The translations under genes were made by a program, and so were the position numbers. Below the pieces are notes generated by a model. It worked only from the letters and a program-made list of their open reading frames with translations. It ran no database searches and had not been told where the DNA came from. A stretch of DNA of 34,652 nucleotides, from contig PGYT01000066.1 of the NCBI GenBank assembly GCA_002839805.1, positions 1 through 34,652 of the forward strand, read 5' to 3'. Every line of letters begins with the position of its first letter. Position 1 is the first letter of the stretch. Shown here piece after piece: positions 1-7,214 of this stretch. Origin of the DNA: Ignavibacteriae bacterium HGW-Ignavibacteriae-2. GTDB lineage: Bacteria; Bacteroidota; Ignavibacteria; Ignavibacteriales; Melioribacteraceae.

Positions 1-2
1 AA

Positions 3-107
3 TATTTTGTTTACCTTGCTATTATTTCCGCGGTAATTATGTATGGCAGTTTTTTTATAATGGCGGGAATTTGTATTTATGAATTAAAGATTAAGAATGC
101 TGAGTAA
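3..107 (+). CDS. C-terminal end of a membrane protein (5' truncated by the window edge)
   Basis: An open frame enters from the left edge and stops with TAA at 105-107, giving 34 visible residues. Most form a hydrophobic stretch rich in I, V, F, A, G and Y, followed by a short charged tail ending KIKNAE. This looks like the last transmembrane helix and cytoplasmic tail of an integral membrane protein. Its stop lies 17 bases inside the end of the convergent DMT exporter gene. The family cannot be told from so little sequence, and a chance open frame cannot be excluded, although the helix followed by a basic/polar tail is typical. Confidence 0.5.
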   Translation, partial: YFVYLAIISAVIMYGSFFIMAGICIYELKIKNAE

Positions 108-1029
108 ATTTTTCTGAGGGTTTCCTGATTTTTAACAATCGGACACCACTAACTTTAATAATACTCAAAATTAGCACTATTGCACCTATCCACTGAACCC
201 AGCTAAGTATGTTTCCACGAATAATATATTCCAATAATATTGCCGTCAAAGGAAAAGACAATTCGCAAATCGTTGCCACCGAGGCAGTAATTCTTTTGAG
301 ACCGAAATAATAAAGTAAAATGGCTAGCCCACCAGAGGAAAATGCTATAATCCCAAAAACTATCCATTGAGTTGTGGACACCATAACAATACTGCCCAAA
401 TCGCCCATACTTGCAACTAAAACAAGCATAATTATCGTCGTAAATAAAAATCTGAGATACGAGCCTGTAGCGTATGTTACATTTTTTAGAGCGCGTTTGC
501 TTAAAACAGTAGAAAAACCGAAACTAAATGCGGCAAGTAACGCGAAAAGGGCCGCTATTGTTGTTTTATCACCAGTGCTAAAATTGGGAACATCCAAGCC
601 GAAGGTCATAAAATAAGCGCTTACTAAAGCAACACCCGCCCAAATAAAAAATTCACGTGGTAATTTTTCTTTCAGAATTAAAGAAGCTAATGTTAATGCG
701 AAAATCGGTTGTAACTTTTGAATAAGAACAACAATTGATAAATTAACATAATTGACATAGAATAAAGCTTTTGTAATTGCCATTGTACCTATTGCACCGC
801 CGAACAATGCTACTCCTACAAATGCCACCAAATCTTTTGTTAAAAGCTGTTTCTTTAGATTCCCATATTGTCTAATTAAAATTGGAGACAGCAAAACAGC
901 AACAATTCCACTCTCCAAAAAAACAACCAACGGGACAGGTAAAGTGTAAAGGTATGGACGTAAAACAATACTGTCTATTCCCCATAAAGTAGCCGCAAAA
1001 ATGACAAAAAACGGCGCTAATCTATCCAT
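91..1029 (-). CDS. EamA/DMT-family inner-membrane transporter
   Basis: About 312 residues with ten predicted hydrophobic segments in two EamA-like halves, the usual length and layout of the drug/metabolite transporter superfamily. The first half carries a conserved-looking segment around LSIVVLIQKLQPIFALTLA, the helix that typically carries P and the conserved polar residues of EamA repeat 1. The second half contains the matching ELSFPLTAILLEYI. Members export amino acids, metabolites or drugs; the substrate cannot be read here. I chose the ATG at 1029; a TTG three codons upstream (1038) is the alternative. The 3' end overlaps the convergent partial membrane-protein gene. A perfect TAnnTTTG -7-like element lies on the minus strand at 1093-1086, but I see no good -33 partner. 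Confidence 0.88.
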   Translation of the reverse strand: MDRLAPFFVIFAATLWGIDSIVLRPYLYTLPVPLVVFLESGIVAVLLSPILIRQYGNLKKQLLTKDLVAFVGVALFGGAIGTMAITKALFYVNYVNLSIVVLIQKLQPIFALTLASLILKEKLPREFFIWAGVALVSAYFMTFGLDVPNFSTGDKTTIAALFALLAAFSFGFSTVLSKRALKNVTYATGSYLRFLFTTIIMLVLVASMGDLGSIVMVSTTQWIVFGIIAFSSGGLAILLYYFGLKRITASVATICELSFPLTAILLEYIIRGNILSWVQWIGAIVLILSIIKVSGVRLLKIRKPSEKFTQHS

Positions 1030-1367
1030 TGTGCTCAAAATTTTTATTCCAATACGTTGAAGAATAAACTTTTAATAAAATTGGACAAATATAAGGAAAT
1101 TAAAACTAAACTGAGATTTATAATTGTTTGGACAAAATTTGATACTTTTTTCGAACTAATAATGCTCCAAAATCTAAAAATTTGATAAAAAATAGCATAA
1201 TTAATTATTTATATATAAATAATTACGAAATACACTAAAGTAATAAAAAAAAGAAACGATGATATGGTATAGAAAACTGAATTTAATTATGAAAATTCTA
1301 CTTTCATTTAAGGGCAAAAAAACATTTACACTTTATCCTGTATTATTCAATATTAATTGAGGGATTC
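1030..1367. other. Intergenic region between divergent genes, with a 24-bp AT palindrome
   Basis: This 338-bp AT-rich stretch separates the DMT exporter (minus) from the small cysteine-rich gene (plus). I see no open frame or structural RNA in it. It contains a perfect A/T-only palindrome at 1202-1225, a possible minus-strand -7 element at 1093-1086, and a clear Shine-Dalgarno sequence (GAGGGA) just before the ATG at 1368. Confidence 0.6.
1202..1225. repeat. Perfect 24-bp A/T palindrome
   Basis: The 12 bases TAATTATTTATA are followed directly by their exact reverse complement. It lies between divergent genes, about 140 bp before the small Cys-rich gene and 170 bp before the exporter start. 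It could be a regulator site or an AT cruciform. Because only A and T are involved, chance is more plausible than for a mixed-base palindrome. Confidence 0.6.
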
Positions 1368-1565
1368 ATGGATGAAATATCTGTTCAAAGGGCAGAACAA
1401 ATACTTAATCAACACTTCAAATTGTTTTTAGAAAAACAGAAAGAAGCCGGCTACCAATGTCAGATTTTACTCGACAGCAAATTTAACTATGAAAATCATA
1501 ATTACTTTTATGTTCAATTTTGCAAAGAAAATGAGTGCGCAAAATGTTATAAAATAACCTGTTAA
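1368..1565 (+). CDS. Small cysteine-rich protein of unknown function (65 aa)
   Basis: I do not recognise this protein. The 65 residues begin with a helical, charged N-terminus and end in a cysteine cluster, FCKENECAKCYKITC, spaced C-x4-C-x2-C-x4-C with the last cysteine at the C-terminus. That is compatible with a small zinc or iron-sulfur site but proves neither. A further cysteine lies near residue 30. There is no signal peptide, so it is probably cytoplasmic. A good ribosome-binding site (GAGGGA, five bases before ATG) supports real translation. It sits 92 bp upstream of the Crp/Fnr regulator on the same strand, but that gene seems to have its own promoter. Confidence 0.65.
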   Translation: MDEISVQRAEQILNQHFKLFLEKQKEAGYQCQILLDSKFNYENHNYFYVQFCKENECAKCYKITC

Positions 1566-1598
1566 GTTAAATGCCGTTTTTTTAAAGCAATTAAAATA

Positions 1599-1630
1599 TT
1601 TGACTTCCCAGCCATTTGGGCTTATTTTTA
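1599..1630 (+). promoter_or_regulatory. Bacteroidota-type promoter candidate for the Crp/Fnr gene
   Basis: TTTG at 1599-1602, a 20-bp spacer, then TATTTTTA at 1623-1630. This matches the Bacteroidota consensus TTTG-N19-21-TAnnTTTG at all but the last base. Transcription would begin near 1637. That supports the ATG at 1658 and argues against the in-frame TTG at 1616, which would lie upstream of the transcript start. Confidence 0.5.
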
Positions 1631-1657
1631 GCCTATTCCAATAATTTATTGCATCTT

Positions 1658-2356
1658 ATGTCCGAAAAAACTAAGCTCTGGTACTTAGAAAATTTCAATA
1701 TGTTTTCAGAATTGAATGACTCTAATATGGAAATCCTCAATAATATTTCCAGAATGCGAACAGTTACAAAATCGCAACCAATCTATTTTGCTCATGATCC
1801 TTCAACATCAATTTTCTTCTTAAAAAAAGGACGTGTAAAATTAACAAGAACCTCTCCGGACGGTAAAGAAATGATTCTCGCGTTAATTAATGCTGGCGAA
1901 GTATTCGGCGAGATGTCAATTTTAGAAGAACAAGATAGAACAGACTTTGCAATAGCTCTTGATGATTGTTTGATATGTGCCATAAGCAAGGACGATTTTA
2001 AGTCTTTTATCGAAAAAAATCCTGCCATCAATAATAAAATTACCAGGTTAATCGGGTTAAGATTAAGAAAGTATAGTAAACATATAGAAGATCTTGTATT
2101 TAAAGATGCAACGGGAAGAGTGGTTTCTTTTATTTTAACTCTAGCGAACGAACAAGGGAAAAAAATTGGAGATGAGATTTTTGTAAAACCATTTTTAACT
2201 CACAAAGATATCGCAGAATTAACTGCCTGCAGTCGTCAGACGGTTAATTTTATTTTGACCGATCTTAGGCAAAAAAACATTATAAATTTCGACAGGAAAA
2301 AACTGATAATTAATAAAGAAGATGAATTGAGAAAATTAGCTGGTGTTTTGAAATAA
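1658..2356 (+). CDS. Crp/Fnr-family transcriptional regulator
   Basis: 232 residues, the usual length for the family. Residues ~10-125 form a cyclic-nucleotide-binding-like beta barrel, with the core motif GEVFGEMSIL at 80-89. The canonical phosphate-binding arginine pattern that follows is replaced by EEQDRTDF, so cAMP binding is doubtful. A dimerisation helix follows (~130-160), then a C-terminal HTH_Crp domain whose recognition helix reads CSRQTVNFILTDLRQK (191-206). There is no N-terminal cysteine cluster as in oxygen-sensing FNR. Targets and effector are unknown; Bacteroidota relatives often respond to redox or nitrogen stress. An upstream TTG (1616) would add 14 residues but is less likely given the promoter candidate at 1599-1630. 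Confidence 0.9.
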   Translation: MSEKTKLWYLENFNMFSELNDSNMEILNNISRMRTVTKSQPIYFAHDPSTSIFFLKKGRVKLTRTSPDGKEMILALINAGEVFGEMSILEEQDRTDFAIALDDCLICAISKDDFKSFIEKNPAINNKITRLIGLRLRKYSKHIEDLVFKDATGRVVSFILTLANEQGKKIGDEIFVKPFLTHKDIAELTACSRQTVNFILTDLRQKNIINFDRKKLIINKEDELRKLAGVLK

Positions 2357-2538
2357 CAAAGCTAATTCGCTTCTAACGCCTTAAAATTACAATTGCGTTA
2401 AATGCTCCATTAAAAGGTAAAATAGTTTTTATTGATTATGAGTAATTCCACATTTTATTAAAGCCAAATATCCTGAATAAACTAAATAAATTGACTGGTC
2501 TGATTAATTCTAAAAATATTGAAAAAATAAATCTGCTG

Positions 2539-3297
2539 TTATATTAACCTTATATCCCTAATAAATCCAAACTTATCCCTGTATTCTTTTACTTTTTCCA
2601 GGTCAAATTCCATAGTAAAAATACCTTCTTTATCTGGTGCAGTAACTAAATTATTGCCCATAGGATCGTAAATGGCGCTATTGCCTGTATATATATTTTG
2701 GGGATCCTCACCTATTCTATTACAGCCCGCCATATAAAATAGGTTTTCAATTGCTCTTGATTTAAGAAAATGAGTCCAGTGATGAATGCGAGCTTCAGGC
2801 CAGTTGGCTATATTGACCATAATCTCCACATTTTTTTTAGCATAAAATCTAAATAATTCGGGAAAACGAAGATCATAACAAATTGATAAACCCACCAATT
2901 TACCATCAACTTTTGTGATTACAATTTCTCTGGAATCATTGTAGTATTTATCTTCACCGGCATAACTGTATGGATGAATTTTCCTGTATCTTGCGCATAT
3001 CAGACCACTTCTGTCAAAATGAATGGCTGTGTTAAAAAGTTTGTTTTCATATTTTTCAATAAATCCGGCAATAATATTAATTTTATTTTTTCGGGCGAGT
3101 TCGATAAAATACTGAATTGAGATTCCATCAATCTCTTCCGCAAATAGATGGGAATTCATAGTAAATCCTGTAAGTGTAAGTTCAGGGAATATTAACAAAT
3201 CAGAATCAATCTGATTTCCCATCAATTCATCGATTTTTCTGGTATTAACTTCAGGATTTTCCCATTCAGGCGAAAACTGTACTAACGAAACTTTCAT
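2539..3297 (-). CDS. Carbon-nitrogen hydrolase, omega-amidase-like (Nit2/YafV group)
   Basis: 252 residues, full length for a single nitrilase-superfamily domain. The Glu-Lys-Cys catalytic triad is visible: E39 in FPELTLTGF, K106 in RKIHPY, and C140 in SICYDLRFPELFR. The short length, the RKIHPYSYAGED segment and the SICYDLRFPELFR box fit omega-amidases, cytosolic enzymes that hydrolyse 2-oxoglutaramate or 2-oxosuccinamate to the 2-oxoacid and ammonia and so clear by-products of glutamine transamination. Substrate assignment is inferred from family resemblance. It is transcribed alone on the minus strand. The ATG at 3297 is preceded by a weak GGGAAAA ribosome-binding site. Confidence 0.85.
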   Translation of the reverse strand: MKVSLVQFSPEWENPEVNTRKIDELMGNQIDSDLLIFPELTLTGFTMNSHLFAEEIDGISIQYFIELARKNKINIIAGFIEKYENKLFNTAIHFDRSGLICARYRKIHPYSYAGEDKYYNDSREIVITKVDGKLVGLSICYDLRFPELFRFYAKKNVEIMVNIANWPEARIHHWTHFLKSRAIENLFYMAGCNRIGEDPQNIYTGNSAIYDPMGNNLVTAPDKEGIFTMEFDLEKVKEYRDKFGFIRDIRLI

Positions 3298-3420
3298 ATT
3301 TTCCCAATATTTTTTTGCAACAAAGCAACTTAACGAAATTAAGGTTTATTTTTATTGAATAGATTCCTTATTTTGTTGCCTTAATTTATCAATAATTCTT
3401 AATCCAAACTCGGTAAAAAT

Positions 3421-5052
3421 ATGCTAAATTATGTCTGGCTCGCCTTATTAATTCTGGGAATCGGAGTGGCTCTTTCAACTGACATTATCGATCAGTCTAA
3501 CAACAAGTATCGTAATGGAGAACAACTAGCAGTAACATATTTGTTCGAAGAACCTTATTCACCAGGCCAATCAAAATCTTACAACGTAAAAATAGTAACA
3601 GAATCTGATGTATTCAGTAAATTTTATGGACTCGATCAAAACAAAAAAGTTGAACATGAAGCAAAATTAACAGTTGATTCAAAAAAAGGAACGAATGTTT
3701 TCTTTTTAACGACAAATTCTTCAACACCCGCCATTTGGCAGAAAATAGCGAAGATGGGGGGTAAAAATGATGATTTAACAGGTTCCGCCAAATTATTGTC
3801 CATTAAAGATTCCTACACAGCCGAAGGTACTATAACTTTAGAGGAAGTATCTTTCGCTACTATGAGAGATGTTACTAACGCTGCGCTCGATTACGCGTCT
3901 ACCGCCGTAAATATAGCCATAGGACTAATAGGAATAATGGCTTTATGGTTGGGAATAATGAAAGTTGCCGAACAAGCCGGATTAATTAAAATCATTGCGC
4001 GCAGTGTACGTCCAATTACAAAATTTTTATTTCCGGATGTACCTCATGATCATCCGGCTATGGGTTCGATGATTATGAACATATCGGCAAATATGCTAGG
4101 ATTGGGTAACGCAGCGACACCATTCGGCTTGAAAGCTATGGAAGAACTAAACGAGTTAAATGATAAAAAAGATACTGCCACAAATGCTATGTGCACTTTT
4201 TTAGCTGTTAATACGGCGGGATTGACACTTATTCCCGCTACGGCAATTGCTATTCGTGCGGCAATGGGTAGTTCCAATCCGACTATAATAATTGGCACCT
4301 CAATTGTCGGGGCCGCTTGCGCAACAACTGTCGGAATAACTTCGGCAAAAATTCTTGAGAAGTTTACGGATAAATCAACAACTTTTACAAACTGGTTACA
4401 ACAAAGTAAAAAGAAATTTTTGGTTACGTTAGGTCTCATTGCCGGTATAATTATTTTAGCTATCACTGGTCTTCTTTCAATTTTCTTTTCACTTTTCGAA
4501 AATATAAATCCCGATATCTTCAAAAATATTATTACAACAGTATCAACACTTGCAATTCCACTAATAATTTTTACTTTTCTATTGTATGGTTTTGTAAAAA
4601 AAGTTAAGGTGTACGAATCATTTGTGGAAGGGGCCAAAGAGGGATTTACTATTGCAGTAAAAATAATTCCTTATTTGGTTGGAATGTTGGTTGCCATTGG
4701 TATTTTCAGAGCCGGTGGTGTAATGGGATTACTTGAACAAATTTTGGCTTATCCGGCAAGTTTAATAGGCATGCCTGTTGAAGCAATTCCTATGGCTCTT
4801 ATTCGCCCATTGTCGGGCAGCGGTTCTACCGGCGTTATGACCGAAATAATGGCAATACACGGTCCCGATTCTTATATTGGAATTTTAGTTTCAACTTTTT
4901 TTGGAAGCACTGAGACAACTTTTTATGTGTTAGCCGTCTATTTCGGAGCGGTTAATATAACAAAAACGCGACATGCATTAGCTGCCGGCTTACTTGCAGA
5001 TTTAGCCGGTATTCTTGGCGCGGTGTTTATTGTTAATTTATTATTCGGATAA
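3421..5052 (+). CDS. Fused SpmA-SpmB spore-maturation-like membrane protein with large insertion
   Basis: 543 residues. The first half matches SpmA: an N-terminal helix (3-22), then from ~160 the segment IGLIGIMALWLGIMKVAEQAG and the signature NMLGLGNAATPFGLKAM (224-240). The second half matches SpmB, with IIPYLVGMLVAIGIFRAGG (~413-431) and RPLSGSGSTGVM (~462-473). Both are nucleoside-recognition/Gate-type domains. In Bacillus the two are separate proteins tied to spore-core dehydration; fused versions occur in non-sporulating Bacteroidota, where the transport role is unknown. Unusually, residues ~25-150 form a polar, beta-rich domain inserted between the first and second helices, absent from B. 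subtilis SpmA as I remember it. The next gene starts four bases after its stop. Confidence 0.85.
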   Translation: MLNYVWLALLILGIGVALSTDIIDQSNNKYRNGEQLAVTYLFEEPYSPGQSKSYNVKIVTESDVFSKFYGLDQNKKVEHEAKLTVDSKKGTNVFFLTTNSSTPAIWQKIAKMGGKNDDLTGSAKLLSIKDSYTAEGTITLEEVSFATMRDVTNAALDYASTAVNIAIGLIGIMALWLGIMKVAEQAGLIKIIARSVRPITKFLFPDVPHDHPAMGSMIMNISANMLGLGNAATPFGLKAMEELNELNDKKDTATNAMCTFLAVNTAGLTLIPATAIAIRAAMGSSNPTIIIGTSIVGAACATTVGITSAKILEKFTDKSTTFTNWLQQSKKKFLVTLGLIAGIIILAITGLLSIFFSLFENINPDIFKNIITTVSTLAIPLIIFTFLLYGFVKKVKVYESFVEGAKEGFTIAVKIIPYLVGMLVAIGIFRAGGVMGLLEQILAYPASLIGMPVEAIPMALIRPLSGSGSTGVMTEIMAIHGPDSYIGILVSTFFGSTETTFYVLAVYFGAVNITKTRHALAAGLLADLAGILGAVFIVNLLFG

Positions 5053-5056
5053 TCGC

Positions 5057-6013
5057 ATGAAAGTGTTGATAACAAGAAAATTGCCCAGAGTAGCGATAGA
5101 TTTGTTATTAAAAAATAATATTGCAGTACAAGTTCATGATTCTGACGAGCCTATCAAGTTTAGAGAATTAGTGAGATATGGAAAGGATGCCGACGGCATC
5201 CTTTCATTGTTAACGGACAGAATCGATGAAAAAATTATTAACCGCTTGGAAAAATGTAAAGTTATTGCCAATTATGCGGTTGGTTATAACAACATTAACA
5301 CAAAAGCGGCAAAAGCCAAAAATATTATAGTTACTAATACACCCGATATATTGACCGACGCCACCGCAGATTTGACACTTGCTTTATTGTTATCTGTTTG
5401 TAGAAGAGTAATCGAAAGTGAAATGTTCACAAGATCCAATAAATTTACCGGCTGGCAGCCTGAATTATTTTTAGGTATAGAATTAAAAGGGAAAACGCTT
5501 GGTGTTGTAGGCGCAGGACGAATTGGCAGGGCGGTTGCCAAACGAGCCGCTGCTTTCGGTATGAACATAATTTATTTTAACAAATCGAAAAAAACAGAAT
5601 TCGAATTGGAGTTAAACGCTCAAAAAGTCAGTTTAACCAAACTTATTAAAAAATCGGACTTTGTAAGCCTGCATCTGCCACTGAATAGTGAAACGCAAAA
5701 TTTAATAAATTCGGAAAAATTGGAATTATTAAAACCAAATGCAGTAATTATAAACACAGCAAGGGGTGAAATAATTGATGAAAATTATTTGATTGCTATG
5801 CTTAAAAAAAAGAGGATTTTCGGAGCTGGCTTTGATGTTTATCAAAACGAACCAAAAGTAAATAAACAACTGCTCAAATTAAATAATGTCGTATTACTAC
5901 CTCATATTGGAAGCGCAACTTTCGAAGCCCGGTCGGCTATGGCTGAGCTGGCCGCTAAAAATATTATAAACGTGCTAAAGGGTTTGCCTCCAATAACACC
6001 GGTTGAATTATAA
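5057..6013 (+). CDS. D-isomer 2-hydroxyacid dehydrogenase (glyoxylate/hydroxypyruvate reductase-like)
   Basis: 318 residues, normal for the family. The Rossmann nucleotide-binding motif GAGRIG is at 152-157, and the catalytic Arg-Glu-His set is R236 (NTARGE), E265 (YQNEP) and H283 (LPHIGSAT). After the second strand (IIYFNKSKK) the acidic residue that selects NAD is replaced by N followed by lysines, which suggests NADP(H). Likely reaction: reduction of glyoxylate or hydroxypyruvate, or the reverse. I used the ATG at 5057; an upstream in-frame start (5015) would lie inside spmAB. It begins four bases after the spmAB stop, so the pair is almost certainly co-transcribed. A strong hairpin lies inside the coding region at 5182-5204. 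Confidence 0.9.
   Translation: MKVLITRKLPRVAIDLLLKNNIAVQVHDSDEPIKFRELVRYGKDADGILSLLTDRIDEKIINRLEKCKVIANYAVGYNNINTKAAKAKNIIVTNTPDILTDATADLTLALLLSVCRRVIESEMFTRSNKFTGWQPELFLGIELKGKTLGVVGAGRIGRAVAKRAAAFGMNIIYFNKSKKTEFELELNAQKVSLTKLIKKSDFVSLHLPLNSETQNLINSEKLELLKPNAVIINTARGEIIDENYLIAMLKKKRIFGAGFDVYQNEPKVNKQLLKLNNVVLLPHIGSATFEARSAMAELAAKNIINVLKGLPPITPVEL
5182..5204. repeat. Perfect 10-bp inverted repeat inside the hydroxyacid dehydrogenase gene
   Basis: Arms AAAGGATGCC (5182-5191) and GGCATCCTTT (5195-5204) flank a three-base GAC loop, with A residues before and T residues within the distal arm. It resembles an intrinsic terminator but lies about 42 codons into a normal open frame, encoding KDADGIL. 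Confidence 0.75.
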
Positions 6014-6080
6014 TTTAAACTCAATTGTTTTTATAAGAATTTATAAATAATTTTACTAAAGTTAAATAAGCAGGAAAATC

Positions 6081-7202
6081 ATGCGAATAGGAATTCCAAA
6101 AGAAACACTTCTGGAAGAAAAAAGGGTTGCTTTAGCCCCGGCTGGCGTTGATATGTTGATTAAATCGGGTCATACTGTATTTATACAAACCGGTGCGGGC
6201 ATTGACAGTCATTTTACCGATGAGCAATACATCAAAGTGGGAGCCACAATAGTTTATACCGTTGAGGAGGTTTTTCAGCGCGCCGAACTTATCGCAAAAA
6301 TTGCTCCTTTAACGGAAAGTGAAGCCGAGTTGCTTCAGGAAAATCAAATCTTATTTTCGTTTCTGCACTTGGCAATAGGTAAAAAAAATATTGTGCAGAA
6401 ATTGCTTGAAAAGAAAATTACTGCCGTAAGTTATGAATTAATTGAAAAAAATGATGAACTGCCTGTACTACAATCGATGAGTGAAATTGCGGGTCAGTTA
6501 GCGGTTCAAATGGGTGAAAGATTTTTGGGTAACGGGTATCAGAATAGCCGTGGCATCCTTTTAGGGGGAATTACAGGCGTAGCCCCCGCGGCTGTTGTAA
6601 TTTTAGGTGCGGGAGTTGTTGGACTGAATGCAGCGAGAACTGCTTTAGGCAGAGGCGCACATGTAATCGTACTCGATAAAGACCTGAAAAGGTTAAGACG
6701 AATAGATAATATTTTGGCTAAGAACATCACCACAGTTGTAGCTAACCCTTATACAATAGCCAGAGGTGTTAAATTCGCTGATCTTTTTATCGGCGCAATA
6801 CAAATAATAGGAGAAAAAATTCCTCTCCTTGTAAATGAAGAAATGGTGAAAAGTATGAAAAGCGGCAGTGTTATTGTTGATGTTTCTATTGATCAAGGCG
6901 GTTGTATTGAAACGAGCAGACCAACTTCAATCTCACAACCTACTTTTGTAGAACACAATGTAATTCATTTTTGCGTCCCTAATCTTCCTTCTATGGCACC
7001 ACGTACTGCTTCGTACGGTTTAACAAATGCTTGTATTGAATATATTATGAATATAGCTGATAATGGACTCGCACGCGCGGTTTCAAGTGACGTAGGTTTG
7101 GTTAAAGGCGTATGTACATATAATGGTTATTGTTCAAATGAAATTCTGGCGGAAACTTTTAATGTAGAGTATCGCCGGCTGCATATATTTTCAACAAATT
7201 AG
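6081..7202 (+). CDS. ald: Alanine dehydrogenase
   Basis: 373 residues, full family length. It catalyses NAD-dependent oxidative deamination of L-alanine to pyruvate and ammonia, or the reverse. Visible residues match the family: substrate-binding R15 in EKRVAL, K73 in the KxxPL-type loop (here KIAPL, without the usual glutamate), H96 in FLHLA, the NAD-binding GAGVVG at 176-181, and D271 in DVSIDQGGC. The C-terminal NLPSMAPRTAS block (301-311) is typical. A ribosome-binding site (AGGAAAA) precedes the ATG. It lies 67 bp after the hydroxyacid dehydrogenase without an obvious terminator and 12 bp before the CoA-transferase. The pairing suggests pyruvate entry into acyl-CoA metabolism. Confidence 0.95.
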   Translation: MRIGIPKETLLEEKRVALAPAGVDMLIKSGHTVFIQTGAGIDSHFTDEQYIKVGATIVYTVEEVFQRAELIAKIAPLTESEAELLQENQILFSFLHLAIGKKNIVQKLLEKKITAVSYELIEKNDELPVLQSMSEIAGQLAVQMGERFLGNGYQNSRGILLGGITGVAPAAVVILGAGVVGLNAARTALGRGAHVIVLDKDLKRLRRIDNILAKNITTVVANPYTIARGVKFADLFIGAIQIIGEKIPLLVNEEMVKSMKSGSVIVDVSIDQGGCIETSRPTSISQPTFVEHNVIHFCVPNLPSMAPRTASYGLTNACIEYIMNIADNGLARAVSSDVGLVKGVCTYNGYCSNEILAETFNVEYRRLHIFSTN

Positions 7203-7214
7203 TGATGTGAGTAA

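Noticed and set aside
2374-2400. TAACGC ... GCGTTA inverted repeat after the Crp/Fnr gene as a terminator
   Set aside because: Only six paired bases with a 15-base loop and no T tract; too weak to call.
4050-4637. 195-codon minus-strand open frame opposite spmAB
   Set aside because: Antisense of a strongly conserved membrane-protein gene; its hydrophobicity follows from the codons on the plus strand.
3421-5052. SpmAB and a SleL-like GH18 as signs of a spore-forming organism
   Set aside because: Fused SpmAB and such GH18 proteins occur in non-sporulating Bacteroidota; no other sporulation gene is present and the T9SS genes indicate a diderm.
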